This document shows, in pieces, positions 50,033-58,651 of a stretch of DNA of 64,000 bases; position 1 is the first letter of the stretch, and each line of letters opens with the position of its first letter. The translations under genes and the position numbers were made by a program. The stretch is from Tritrichomonas musculus (lineage: Eukaryota; Parabasalia; Tritrichomonadida; Tritrichomonadidae): the NCBI GenBank assembly GCA_039105265.1, contig JAPFFF010000016.1, positions 2,604,001 through 2,668,000 of the forward strand, written 5' to 3'. The notes under the pieces are model-generated. The model did no database searches. It was not told the origin of the DNA and saw only the letters and a program-made list of their open reading frames with translations.

Positions 50033-50395
50033 GTAAAAATAAATTTATTTTATTTTGATCTCATTGATGGTAGAACTAGTGATTTCATGTTATCAGATAC
50101 ATAAACAGTGTTGCAAATATTTAAAGATCCATCGAAACCTTCATCAGGAATAAAAATATATTCAACAGATTTCTTATTAAATTGATAGCATATCCTCCTT
50201 TAACGAAGTATTTATAGAATTGTTTCTCGCTTGGACTGAAGAAGTAGTATCTATCATAATAATTGTGATTGCAATGTGATATCAATCTTTTAATATCCCT
50301 AGGCATTGTATTCGCCACAGGTTCAATACCATCGAAATCACTGATGTTTTCATAGTAGTTATCTCTAGTCTTTTGTAATAAAAAAATAATTGAAA
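50033..50395 (-). pseudogene. Unrecognised coding remnant
   Basis: The minus strand shows protein-like sequence (NTMPRDIKRLISHCNHNYYD; RYYFFSPSEKQFYKYFVKGG) that is not contained in one clean gene. I do not recognise the family. It lies left of an old Polinton polymerase fragment and may belong to it or be independent. Confidence 0.3.
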
Positions 50396-50559
50396 TGAAT
50401 ATTGAGTGAAAGTATTTTAATAATAGCGATGTTATATGTGAGAAATAGGGAAAAAACGATTCCTGAGTGTGTTAAGAGATCTCATTAATAATGTTGTCGG
50501 GATTTATGGACTTGTCCAGAAATCATGGCAATCACTCTCTACTTGGAGGTGGTTCATTT

Positions 50560-51240
50560 TAATATCTTAAGAAAATACAAATATTTGATTCATTGGTGAA
50601 TAATAAAGGTAAGCAGAGAAAAGAATTAGATGATTGTTGTCTTGTATGTGGTTTGGAGCAGACAAGATGTTTTTACTTATCTCAGAGTTCAATTAATGAA
50701 CAGTGCATAGAATTCGGTATACATATCAATATGATATACATTGATGAAGATGTTAGTGGTAAAAATAAAAAGAAAACAGAAGATCAACTAGTGAAGGTAA
50801 ACATAAATATTTGATGGGTGTTGATGAAGCTGAGCTATCAAGGACTCATCACTTTAACATATTTCAGAAGCATTATTTCATTGAAGAGGTGACAAAATTC
50901 TGTACATATTATGTTAAACTTTTGAATGAGTGTGATGATGATAAATATGATAAAGAATGGCTTGTAAATCATTGGAGAAAAGGTTGTACCATACATATTA
51001 TCTTCAAATTTTATAAGAGAATTATTTAAACAAGATTATTTTAAGCCAATCACTTTTGATCAGTATAGGATATTGAATACTGTTTTTTGAAAAGATTTAC
51101 TTTATGATGAGATAACTGATCTTGAATATAATCTCATATATTGTAATCGTTTAATAGATCCATTAAAAAAAAAACATTAAAAGATGAATCAAAAAAAGTA
51201 CCAAAACAACCACTTTTAAATACTACTTTAATCAAGAATA
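50560..51240 (+). mobile_element. Old Polinton fragment (polymerase B N-terminal region)
   Basis: Plus-strand stretches match the N-terminal extension of the polymerase in the complete element (KGKQRKELDDCC, then FNIFQKHYFIEE, then DKEWLVNHWR). The fragment is broken, with several breaks, and no terminal repeats were found. Divergence from the intact element is large, so it is much older. Confidence 0.75.
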
Positions 51241-51960
51241 AATATTCTTAATTTATACAAAAGTTGAGTTTTTTGAATGAAAAAAATTTTTATATACCAA
51301 AAAAGGTAGGTCAACTCACCTATATAGATGAAAAATGATTTCTAGTGGATTTTACTGCTTAGTTTTCATAACATATATTCTATATAAAAAATCATTAATT
51401 TTCCACCGACAACGAAAAAATAATTTTAATCATATAAAGAAAAATTTAAAATATTTATTTCGGAGCGCATTAATTTCCTAAAAATTGAATAGGTAAAAAT
51501 TGAATAGAATAAAAAAAAAAACATTTACACTTATCTCTGAATTAACAAAATATAAATCTTATAAATAAGCAATATTATATTATATAAAATATGTAGAAAA
51601 TAATAATTAATTTGTTAAAAAAATTAATGAAAAACAATTTCATCATATATATCTTAATATTTTATTATATTTTCAGGAAATATGCTCAATATTTAAGATT
51701 TCTTTGATTTATTACTTAAAAGGCTGCAGATTATGATCATTTACGTGACTGTTTCGATTTTTTATCAATTTAATTTTACCGGACTTGCCCGGATTTTCAA
51801 TTTACCTGACTTTATTACTCAATTCAAAATACATAATTTTATAATAAGTTTATTTTTTATTTAGCATTATTTCATCGTCATATAATCAGAATAGAATGTA
51901 GGTGATAGCTTGTTATTAGGTGGAATAATACTTAAAAATTTTCTACGTAAAGAAATTAAT
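51240..51960. other. Gene-free AT-rich stretch
   Basis: No supported frame or element ends seen between the old Polinton fragment and the LRR gene at 51974. Confidence 0.5.
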
Positions 51961-51973
51961 TTTCTTTTCAGAT

Positions 51974-53317
51974 ATTACTTATGGTTCCTCTGCACTTAGA
52001 ATTCCATCACTTGAAATTGCGGGAGATATTGACACAATTCAATCCAAAATGTTCCAACAATCCATAAATGAAGAAATAACGATTTCAGCTCCAATAAAAT
52101 ACATCAAAAGATTTACATTCTCTTGCTTAATCAAATTGCGTAGAATTAATTTTCCATCAACATTACAGGAGATTGAAGAGGGATTATTTACTATGTGCAA
52201 ATCATTAAATAGCATTGAAATTCCGCCATCAGTAACTAAGATACAAAGTAGAGCTTTTTCTGAATGTTCTTCTTTGCGAAAAATAATATTTCCTGACTTA
52301 TCTAATATGGAAATTGGAGAAACTATTTTTGAAGGTGTTGAATCGGTTGAAATTATAGGACCAACCAAAGTAATTCCAAAAGGATTATTTAAAAAATGTT
52401 ATAAATTAGAAAATATAAAACTTCCTTCATCAGTTATTAAAATCGAAGATGAAGCATTTTATGGATGTGCAGAATCAATGCAAATACAACTTCCACCATC
52501 TTTAGAAACTGTTGGAAATCGTGTTTTTGAAGTTGTAAAAACACTCAAAATAATGAACAAGATAAAAAGAATCCCTGCAAATTTATTCATGAATTACAGT
52601 ATATTGCATTATTTTGAAATTCCTGATTCAGTCACATCCATTGAATACAATTCATTCTTTAAATGCATCTCATTACAAGAAATAGTAATTCCTTCATCAG
52701 TCACGTCGATTGGATTAAATGCGTTTGGTGAAAGTTTTCTTCAAAAAATAAATATTCCATCATCAGTTACTGAAATCCAAAACTGTGCTTTCATTGGATG
52801 CATTTATCTGACAGAAGAGACAATTTCTCCATCATTGAAAGTGATTCAAGGAAACACATTCGCTAAATGTGTTTGTCTCTCTAGAATAACAATTCCTCAG
52901 TCTGTAACATCGATTGAAGAGAACGCATTCAGCCAATGTATCAGACTTGAATTTGTCAACGCTTCTTCTTCTTCAGTTGTTTCTTTAGGAAACTCGGCTT
53001 TCAACGGATGTGTTAATTTGAAGGAAATCAATCTTCCAAAATCATTGAAAACGATTGGATGTTATGTTTTCTTCAAGTGTTTGAAACTGGAAAAAGTTAA
53101 TCTGCCGAATTCGATCAATTTCATCGGTGAAGGATCTTTCAATAAGTGCGAATCGCTGAAAGAATTGAATATTCCTTCTGAACTTTTGTCGATCGAAAGA
53201 TCAGTTTTCAGAGATTGCAAGTCATTGAAAGAAGTAATTATCAATCCTTCTTTCACAGTGATTGGGAAAAATGTTTTTCTTGCAGGCGCTAAGATAACAA
53301 AAAATGAAGTTTTATAA
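51974..53317 (+). CDS. BspA-like LRR protein (inverted-duplication copy A)
   Basis: The frame is open upstream of the first ATG (52049) to a TTTCTTTTCAG at about 51963-51973, which looks like a splice acceptor. Translation there already gives sensible LRR-gene sequence (YGSSALRIPSLEIAGDIDTI). About 17 LRR units follow, ending with IGKNVFLAGAKITKNEVL and TAA. Among them are two variant units lacking the usual CxSL head (EGVESVEIIGPTKVIP; VVKTLKIMNKIKRIP). The 5' exon is not found. The last third is repeated in inverted orientation at 57489-58047. The mariner lies 24 bases after the stop. It is probably functional if the first ATG is used. Confidence 0.75.
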   Translation: MTYGSSALRIPSLEIAGDIDTIQSKMFQQSINEEITISAPIKYIKRFTFSCLIKLRRINFPSTLQEIEEGLFTMCKSLNSIEIPPSVTKIQSRAFSECSSLRKIIFPDLSNMEIGETIFEGVESVEIIGPTKVIPKGLFKKCYKLENIKLPSSVIKIEDEAFYGCAESMQIQLPPSLETVGNRVFEVVKTLKIMNKIKRIPANLFMNYSILHYFEIPDSVTSIEYNSFFKCISLQEIVIPSSVTSIGLNAFGESFLQKINIPSSVTEIQNCAFIGCIYLTEETISPSLKVIQGNTFAKCVCLSRITIPQSVTSIEENAFSQCIRLEFVNASSSSVVSLGNSAFNGCVNLKEINLPKSLKTIGCYVFFKCLKLEKVNLPNSINFIGEGSFNKCESLKELNIPSELLSIERSVFRDCKSLKEVIINPSFTVIGKNVFLAGAKITKNEVL

Positions 53318-53341
53318 ATGATTTATTTTTATTTATTTATA

Positions 53342-54604
53342 GGGGGTGGAAAAAGTCCTTGCGTCTGCTTTTTTTTATATATAAAAAATAAGATATCATT
53401 AAATTAAATATTGTTTAATATATATAATCACCTTCTCTTTCAATTACAATTAAAAGCCTTTTGATCCATTCATCATACACAGATTTGAGAACATCTGTTG
53501 GAATTTTATTTGACAATTCTTTGATCTTTTCAAAAAGTTCGTTTTCATTGTCAAATATTTGACCTTCTAACAGTTTTTTTAAATATCCAAACAGAAAAAA
53601 ATCTGATGGAGCCAGATCCGGCGAGTAAGCCGGATGATCTAATCTAATGATGCCCAATTCATCGTATTTTTCATGTGTTAAGTGTGGTCTGGCGTTATCT
53701 AAATGTAAAAAATATCCTTTTGTGTTTATTGATTTGGCCAAATCTCCTAGTACATTTTCAGAAAAGAAAGCTTTATTAAATTTTTGTCCAATAGGTAACA
53801 TTGTAATTCCTTTGAAACCTGTTCTACCCCAAATAAAAGACACCATTAATTTTTTTGCTCCAATTGTTTGCTTAACTTTAAACGGACGAGGCCTTCCATT
53901 TTCAAGCCACATGGAATTTCTTTGATTGACGAGATAAAACCATGATTCATCCTGAGTCAAAACTTTGTTCAACTTGCGTTCATTTGAGTTGGAAAGGAAA
54001 TTATATAATTTCTGAGCTATTTCAACTCGTTTTGCCTTTATTTCTGGAGTAGGTTGATATGGAACCCATTTAAAATTGACCTTACTCATTGAAAGATTTA
54101 TGGTTAAAATCTTCTTAACGGTTTTAGAATCAGCTCCAACCTTTTTAGATATTTTTTTTGTACTGAGATAAGGATCTTCTTGAAGTATATCTTTAATTTT
54201 CTGAACGAGTTCATCTTTTGGAGGTCTTCCGGATCTCGGTAAGTCAAAAATTGAATAGTCACCTTGTTTGCACTTTTGTGTCCGATCTTGAACAGTTCTG
54301 AGTGAAATAGAATTTTCACCATATGCTTCTATTATAGATTCATATATTTCTTTATTTGTGTTTCCTTTCAACCAGAGGAAATGTATAACACATCTGATTT
54401 CTATATCCATTAAAAATGCTTAACGTATTTGTGTTAACGTCTTTTTTTCAAATGAGTGATTGAAGTGTTTCAATAAATAATTTTTTATCACAAATATTAC
54501 ATTTAAAAGTTCATCTAATTATCAACATATTTATATATTTGTTTTTTTATTTAGTAACTAATAATAGCATAAAAAAGGTAGACGCAAAGACTTTTTCCAC
54601 CCCC
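53342..54604. mobile_element. Mariner transposon, complete
   Basis: 1263 bp with 27-bp inverted ends GGGGGTGGAAAAAGTC, differing at two positions between ends. It is flanked by TA (53340-53341 and 54605-54606). It carries one uninterrupted transposase gene on the minus strand. The corresponding position in the inverted copy (near 57477) has no element, giving a natural empty site. Confidence 0.93.
53415..54410 (-). CDS. Mariner transposase
   Basis: 331 residues from ATG at 54410. The N-terminal paired helix-turn-helix region includes SISLRTVQDRTQKCKQGDYS and LPRSGRPPKDELV. The catalytic region has TQDESWFYLVNQRNSMWLE (first Asp), YFLHLDNARPHLTHEKYDEL (second) and HPAYSPDLAPSDFFLFGYLK (third). 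Between the second and third Asp I count 31 residues, where classical mariners have 34. All motifs and the full length are intact, and the ends are well matched, so it may be active. It cuts and pastes DNA at TA sites. Confidence 0.93.
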   Translation of the reverse strand: MDIEIRCVIHFLWLKGNTNKEIYESIIEAYGENSISLRTVQDRTQKCKQGDYSIFDLPRSGRPPKDELVQKIKDILQEDPYLSTKKISKKVGADSKTVKKILTINLSMSKVNFKWVPYQPTPEIKAKRVEIAQKLYNFLSNSNERKLNKVLTQDESWFYLVNQRNSMWLENGRPRPFKVKQTIGAKKLMVSFIWGRTGFKGITMLPIGQKFNKAFFSENVLGDLAKSINTKGYFLHLDNARPHLTHEKYDELGIIRLDHPAYSPDLAPSDFFLFGYLKKLLEGQIFDNENELFEKIKELSNKIPTDVLKSVYDEWIKRLLIVIEREGDYIY

Positions 54605-54699
54605 TATATTTATTTATTTATGCAGATACTATTTTAATATTGTAACAAAATATTTCTAAATAAATTATCTTCAATACATATTCAGAAAAATTATATTGA

Positions 54700-54835
54700 A
54701 GATAATTAATTTATAAAATTTAATCAAATCATCATCTGATATGTAATGATGCTTCATAGCTTCATCATCATGTTCCTCATTTCTAATGTTATTTTTCACT
54801 ATAATTCATCGCATTCTGAACATATTCATTAAATT
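54700..54835 (-). pseudogene. 3' remnant of the small gene duplicated at 57243-57395
   Basis: On the minus strand it reads NIRNEEHDDEAMKHHYISDDDLIKF, matching the last half of the 50-residue protein of copy B. The 5' half is replaced by unrelated sequence. It marks the far edge of the inverted duplication. Confidence 0.6.
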
Positions 54836-54963
54836 TTGGATAGAGACCACAATTTTATTTTTGATCTTGCATATTAAATAATTGAAATATATAATTTCCC
54901 TTAATTAATTAATAAAATTAATTTTATTAAATAATTTCTTTATGAAGTTTATTTATATTAAAA

Positions 54964-56955
54964 CTAAATTCGATTTACTCGAACACTGGAATCAATTCCA
55001 AGAATATTTGCATCTAATCGTGATGGAATTGTGATACTTGTCAGTGATGAACAATCACTCAAAACTCCATATCCAATGGATGTTAGAGAGGATGGAATTG
55101 TGATACTTGTTAGTGACGAACATCCAGAGAAAGCAAAAATTCCAATTGATGTTATGGAGGATGGAATTGAGACGCTTGTCAGTGATGAACATAAACCGAA
55201 AGCACCATTTCCAATGGATGTTACAGAAGGTGGAATTGTGATACTTATCAGTGATGAACATTCACAGAAAACGGCCTCTCCAATGGATGTTACAGAGGAT
55301 GGAATTGTGACATTTGTCAGTGATGAACATTTTCTGAAAGCCCAATCTCCAATGGATGTTACAGAGGATGGAATTGTGACATTTGTCAGTGATGAACATT
55401 CTTGGAAAAAATGATCTCCAATGGATGTTATAGAGGATGGAATTGTGATACCCGCCAGCGACGAACACAAAGCGAAAGCAGAATATCCAATGGATGTTAC
55501 AGAGGATGGAATTGTGATACTTGTCAATGATGAACATCTCAAGAAAGTAGCATATCCAATGGATGTTACTGAGGATGGAATTGTGATACTTGTCAGTGAT
55601 GAACATTCGCCGAAAGCACCATTTCCAATGGATGTTACAGAGGATGGAATTGTGATACTTCTCAATGATGAACATCCGGAGCAAGCACAATCTGCAATTA
55701 TCTTGATGAATGATGGAATTACCAATGAATTTGCTGTTGGCTTGGACCACAAAAGAGTATCATATGTATCACTCGATGAATCACTTTTATAAATTAAAAA
55801 TTGATCTTCAAAATATTCAATGCGCTTATCGATGCATGAGAGAATTGTGATCTTGTTTAGTGATGAACATCCAAGGAAAGGACAATTTCCAAAGGATGTT
55901 ACAGAGGATGGAATTGTGATACTTGTCAGTGATGAACATTCGCCGAAAGCACCATTTCCAATGGATGTTACAGAAGATGGAATTGTGATACTTGTCAGTG
56001 ATGAACATCTCAAGAAAGCATAATCTCCAATTGATGTTACAGAAGATGAAATATTAATTTCCTTTATTGAACTGCAATCTTCAAATGCTTTGTTAGGAAT
56101 TTTTTGGAGGTAGACCGGGAGTGTGATTGTTGCTAGTTTGTCATTCTCAATTTGATCTTTTATTTTTTTGCACACAGCTTCTGGAATTAACGGGCATTCA
56201 TTAAAAACGTCAATTCCAACCAAAAAACTCGAAGAAGGCACTGTGATATCTGCCAGTGATGAACATCCTTCGAATGCATAATTTCCAATCATAGTTACTG
56301 AAGGAATTGTTATTTCATTGAGTGCTGTACAACCCTTAAAAGCACAATTGTATATCAATGATACTGACTGAATTTGAATATGTTCTAACGATGAGCATCC
56401 TTCAAAAGCATTCGATCCAATTGATGTCACCGAAGAAGGAAGTGTTATTTCTTTTAACGATGAGCATCCTTTGAAAGTATCACTCTCAATTGAAGTTAGT
56501 GAAGACTGAATTGTTATTTTCACTAATGATGAACATCCGCTGAATGCACCCCTTCCGATTGAAGTTACGGATGAAGGGATTGTGATTTTAGACAATGATG
56601 AACACTTTTCAAAAGACCAAGATCCAATTGAAACCAAAGAATTGGGAATTGTTATTTCTGTTATTGATGAAAATCCTCTGAAAGCATCGTTTCCAATTGA
56701 AGTAACAGATGAATCAAAAATGACGACGTTAATCTCTTTTGCACTGAAATCTGTTTTATTTGTATCAAATTTTGTTATAAATACTGAAATTATCAAATTT
56801 GCTGTGTTTGTTTTTTTATAATTTAAAATTTGTTGATAAATTTTTTCAAAATTGGTTGAAGGATATTGAATTTCAATTTTAGAACTATCGATTTTTTTTA
56901 ATTCATCGATGAGCAAACCTTTTTTAAATAGTTCTTCTGTCTTCTCCCAATTCAT
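54964..56955 (-). CDS. BspA-like LRR protein, complete
   Basis: 663 residues from ATG at 56955 (MNWEKTEELFKKGLLIDELK). Residues 1-75 form a short helical head, followed by about 22 LRR units of 23 residues (CSSLTSITIPSSVTSIGNGA type). Two spacers interrupt the array: SFLVGIDVFNECPLIPEAVC with KKIKDQIENDKLATITLPVY near 230-270, and YFEDQFLIYKSDSSSDTYDT near 385-405. The array ends with a SIPSRLDANILGIDSS cap. Units in the second half are nearly identical to each other, showing recent expansion. No signal peptide or membrane segment. It lies between the two arms of the inverted duplication and is not part of it. Confidence 0.88.
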   Translation of the reverse strand: MNWEKTEELFKKGLLIDELKKIDSSKIEIQYPSTNFEKIYQQILNYKKTNTANLIISVFITKFDTNKTDFSAKEINVVIFDSSVTSIGNDAFRGFSSITEITIPNSLVSIGSWSFEKCSSLSKITIPSSVTSIGRGAFSGCSSLVKITIQSSLTSIESDTFKGCSSLKEITLPSSVTSIGSNAFEGCSSLEHIQIQSVSLIYNCAFKGCTALNEITIPSVTMIGNYAFEGCSSLADITVPSSSFLVGIDVFNECPLIPEAVCKKIKDQIENDKLATITLPVYLQKIPNKAFEDCSSIKEINISSSVTSIGDYAFLRCSSLTSITIPSSVTSIGNGAFGECSSLTSITIPSSVTSFGNCPFLGCSSLNKITILSCIDKRIEYFEDQFLIYKSDSSSDTYDTLLWSKPTANSLVIPSFIKIIADCACSGCSSLRSITIPSSVTSIGNGAFGECSSLTSITIPSSVTSIGYATFLRCSSLTSITIPSSVTSIGYSAFALCSSLAGITIPSSITSIGDHFFQECSSLTNVTIPSSVTSIGDWAFRKCSSLTNVTIPSSVTSIGEAVFCECSSLISITIPPSVTSIGNGAFGLCSSLTSVSIPSSITSIGIFAFSGCSSLTSITIPSSLTSIGYGVLSDCSSLTSITIPSRLDANILGIDSSVRVNRI

Positions 56956-57242
56956 ATTTTGGAAAGAATGTATAAATATGCTAATATTTTAATGAAATAA
57001 ATATACATTGAAAAAGTTTTTACAAAACAAAGAAATTTTGATAGATTGGAAAAAATACACTTTTATTTATTCGTTCTAAAAAAACATAGAAAGCAATCTA
57101 TCTCTCGTCATAATATAATGATTTTAACACTGATTCTATAGAAAATCCTCCAACACTTTTTTTGTTTGATTTTTTTTTTTTTTTGATATTAGAAAATAAA
57201 TCCATTTTTTTCATCAATATTATATGTTATGTAATTATAATT

Positions 57243-57395
57243 ATGATAACAAACAAAAAGTTAGAAATCAGAGTGAAAAATTTCAAAGAAGAATTGAGTA
57301 ATCTTGAAATATACATCAGAAATGAGAGACATGATGAGGAAGCTATGAAGCATCATTACATATCAGATGATGATTTGATTAAATTTTTTAAATAA
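57243..57395 (+). CDS. Small protein of unknown function (50 residues), copy B
   Basis: ATG at 57243 (MITNKKLEIRVKNFKEELSN) to TAA. The frame extends upstream through hydrophobic, T-rich sequence to a TTG at 57162, which I do not take as coding. It is charged and probably helical, with DEEAMKHHYISDDDLIKFFK at its end. A decayed relative of its last half lies at 54700-54835. It is tail-to-tail with the truncated LRR copy. Conservation of the C-terminal frame between copies supports coding. Confidence 0.45.
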   Translation: MITNKKLEIRVKNFKEELSNLEIYIRNERHDEEAMKHHYISDDDLIKFFK

Positions 57396-57488
57396 ATTAT
57401 CTTCAATACATATTTTGAAAAAATATATTATATATAAATTTAATATTAAAATAGTATCTGCACAAATAAATAAATAAAAATAAATCAT

Positions 57489-58047
57489 TTAAAAAACTTC
57501 ATTTTTTGTTATCTTAACGCCTGCAGGAAAAACATTTTTCCCAATCACTGTGAAAGAAGGATTGATAATTACTTCTTTCAATGACTTGCAATCTCTGAAA
57601 GCATTATCTTTGACAATTGTCACTGACTTCGGAATTTCCACTCGTCTCAAATTGCATCCTCTGAAAACTGATCTTTCGATCGACAAAAGTTCAGAAGGAA
57701 TATTCAATTCTTTCAGCGATTCGCACTTATTGAAAGATCCTTCACCGATGAAATTGATCGAATTCGGCAGATTAACTTTTTCCAGTTTCAAACACTTGAA
57801 GAAAACATAACATCCAATCGTTTTCAATGATTTCGGAAGATTGATTTCCTTCAAATTAACACATCCGTTGAAAGCCGAGTTTCCTAAAGAAACAACTGAA
57901 GAAGAAGAAGCGTTGACAAATTCAAGTCTGATACATTGGCTGAATGCGTTCTCTTCAATCGATGTTACAGACTGAGGAATTGTTATTCTAGAGAGACAAA
58001 CACATTTAGCGAATGTGTTTCCTTGAATCACTTTCAATGATGAAGGA
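57489..58047 (-). pseudogene. BspA-like LRR gene, inverted-duplication copy B, 5' truncated
   Basis: Almost identical to the last ~480 bases of the gene at 51974-53317, in the opposite orientation. It starts in the middle of an LRR unit (SSLKVIQGNTFAKC) where the shared sequence ends. It contains one extra 22-residue unit (GCNLRRVEIPKSVTIVKDNA) that copy A lacks. It ends IGKNVFPAGVKITKNEVF. There is no head, so it is probably not expressed as a proper protein, although an internal ATG at 58037 opens 182 codons. Confidence 0.75.
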
Positions 58048-58651
58048 ACTTTTTATAGGAAGTCCAACGATCAAAAAATGTAAGAAAAAATAATTTAAGA
58101 TATTTTGCTTAAAATAATATGCAGTAATTATTCTTTATTATATAAAAATAGAATAAAATTATAAACTTATTTTGAAATTCTTAATTCGTTTGGAGAAGCC
58201 AAACTTCTTTTTTCACAAACATGTTCTTCGAAATCGTTCGAAGTACATTATATTAGCAAAGTTAGTTTTATTAAATTTGATTCTGATTCTTTCAAGTTTG
58301 TTTAACAATCTAATAAACCCATCGTTTATCTTGATAGCAAGATTTATCCAAATAAATTCGGTATCAATAACGAATCCTCCATAACACTTTTTTGTTCAAT
58401 GCCTGTTAATTTTTTGATATTGATTATCAGAATAGCAAGCTTAAGTTTGATTCATATCAGAAAATTGGCATTAAATAATTTTTTTAATTTAATTACTGAT
58501 CCTATTTTTGATCTTTTTTGTTTTTTAATTAGATAAATCACTTATTTTGATTATTTTTGCTTTTTAAAAAATTCCGAAGTTTATTCTAAAAAAATTTATT
58601 GCCAGTTATCAATTTTGAGAAGCAACAGAATTTTAAATCAAATACATAAAA
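58048..58651. other. Intergenic; possible solo end of a hAT-like MITE
   Basis: The stretch at about 58415-58445 (GATTATCAGAATAGCAAGCTTA) resembles the complement of the left end of the MITE at 49051. No partner end or duplication was found. Otherwise AT-rich without supported frames. Confidence 0.35.

Larger units (their letters stand above)
52826..58047. repeat. Inverted segmental duplication (arms 52826-54835 and 57290-58047)
   Basis: The left arm contains the 3' part of an LRR gene, its 3' flank (ending GCAGATACTATTTTAATATT) and part of a small convergent gene; it is split by the mariner. The right arm holds the same in reverse order without the mariner. The arms enclose an unrelated LRR gene. 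Coding parts are nearly identical and the flanks diverged by small indels. Confidence 0.85.
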
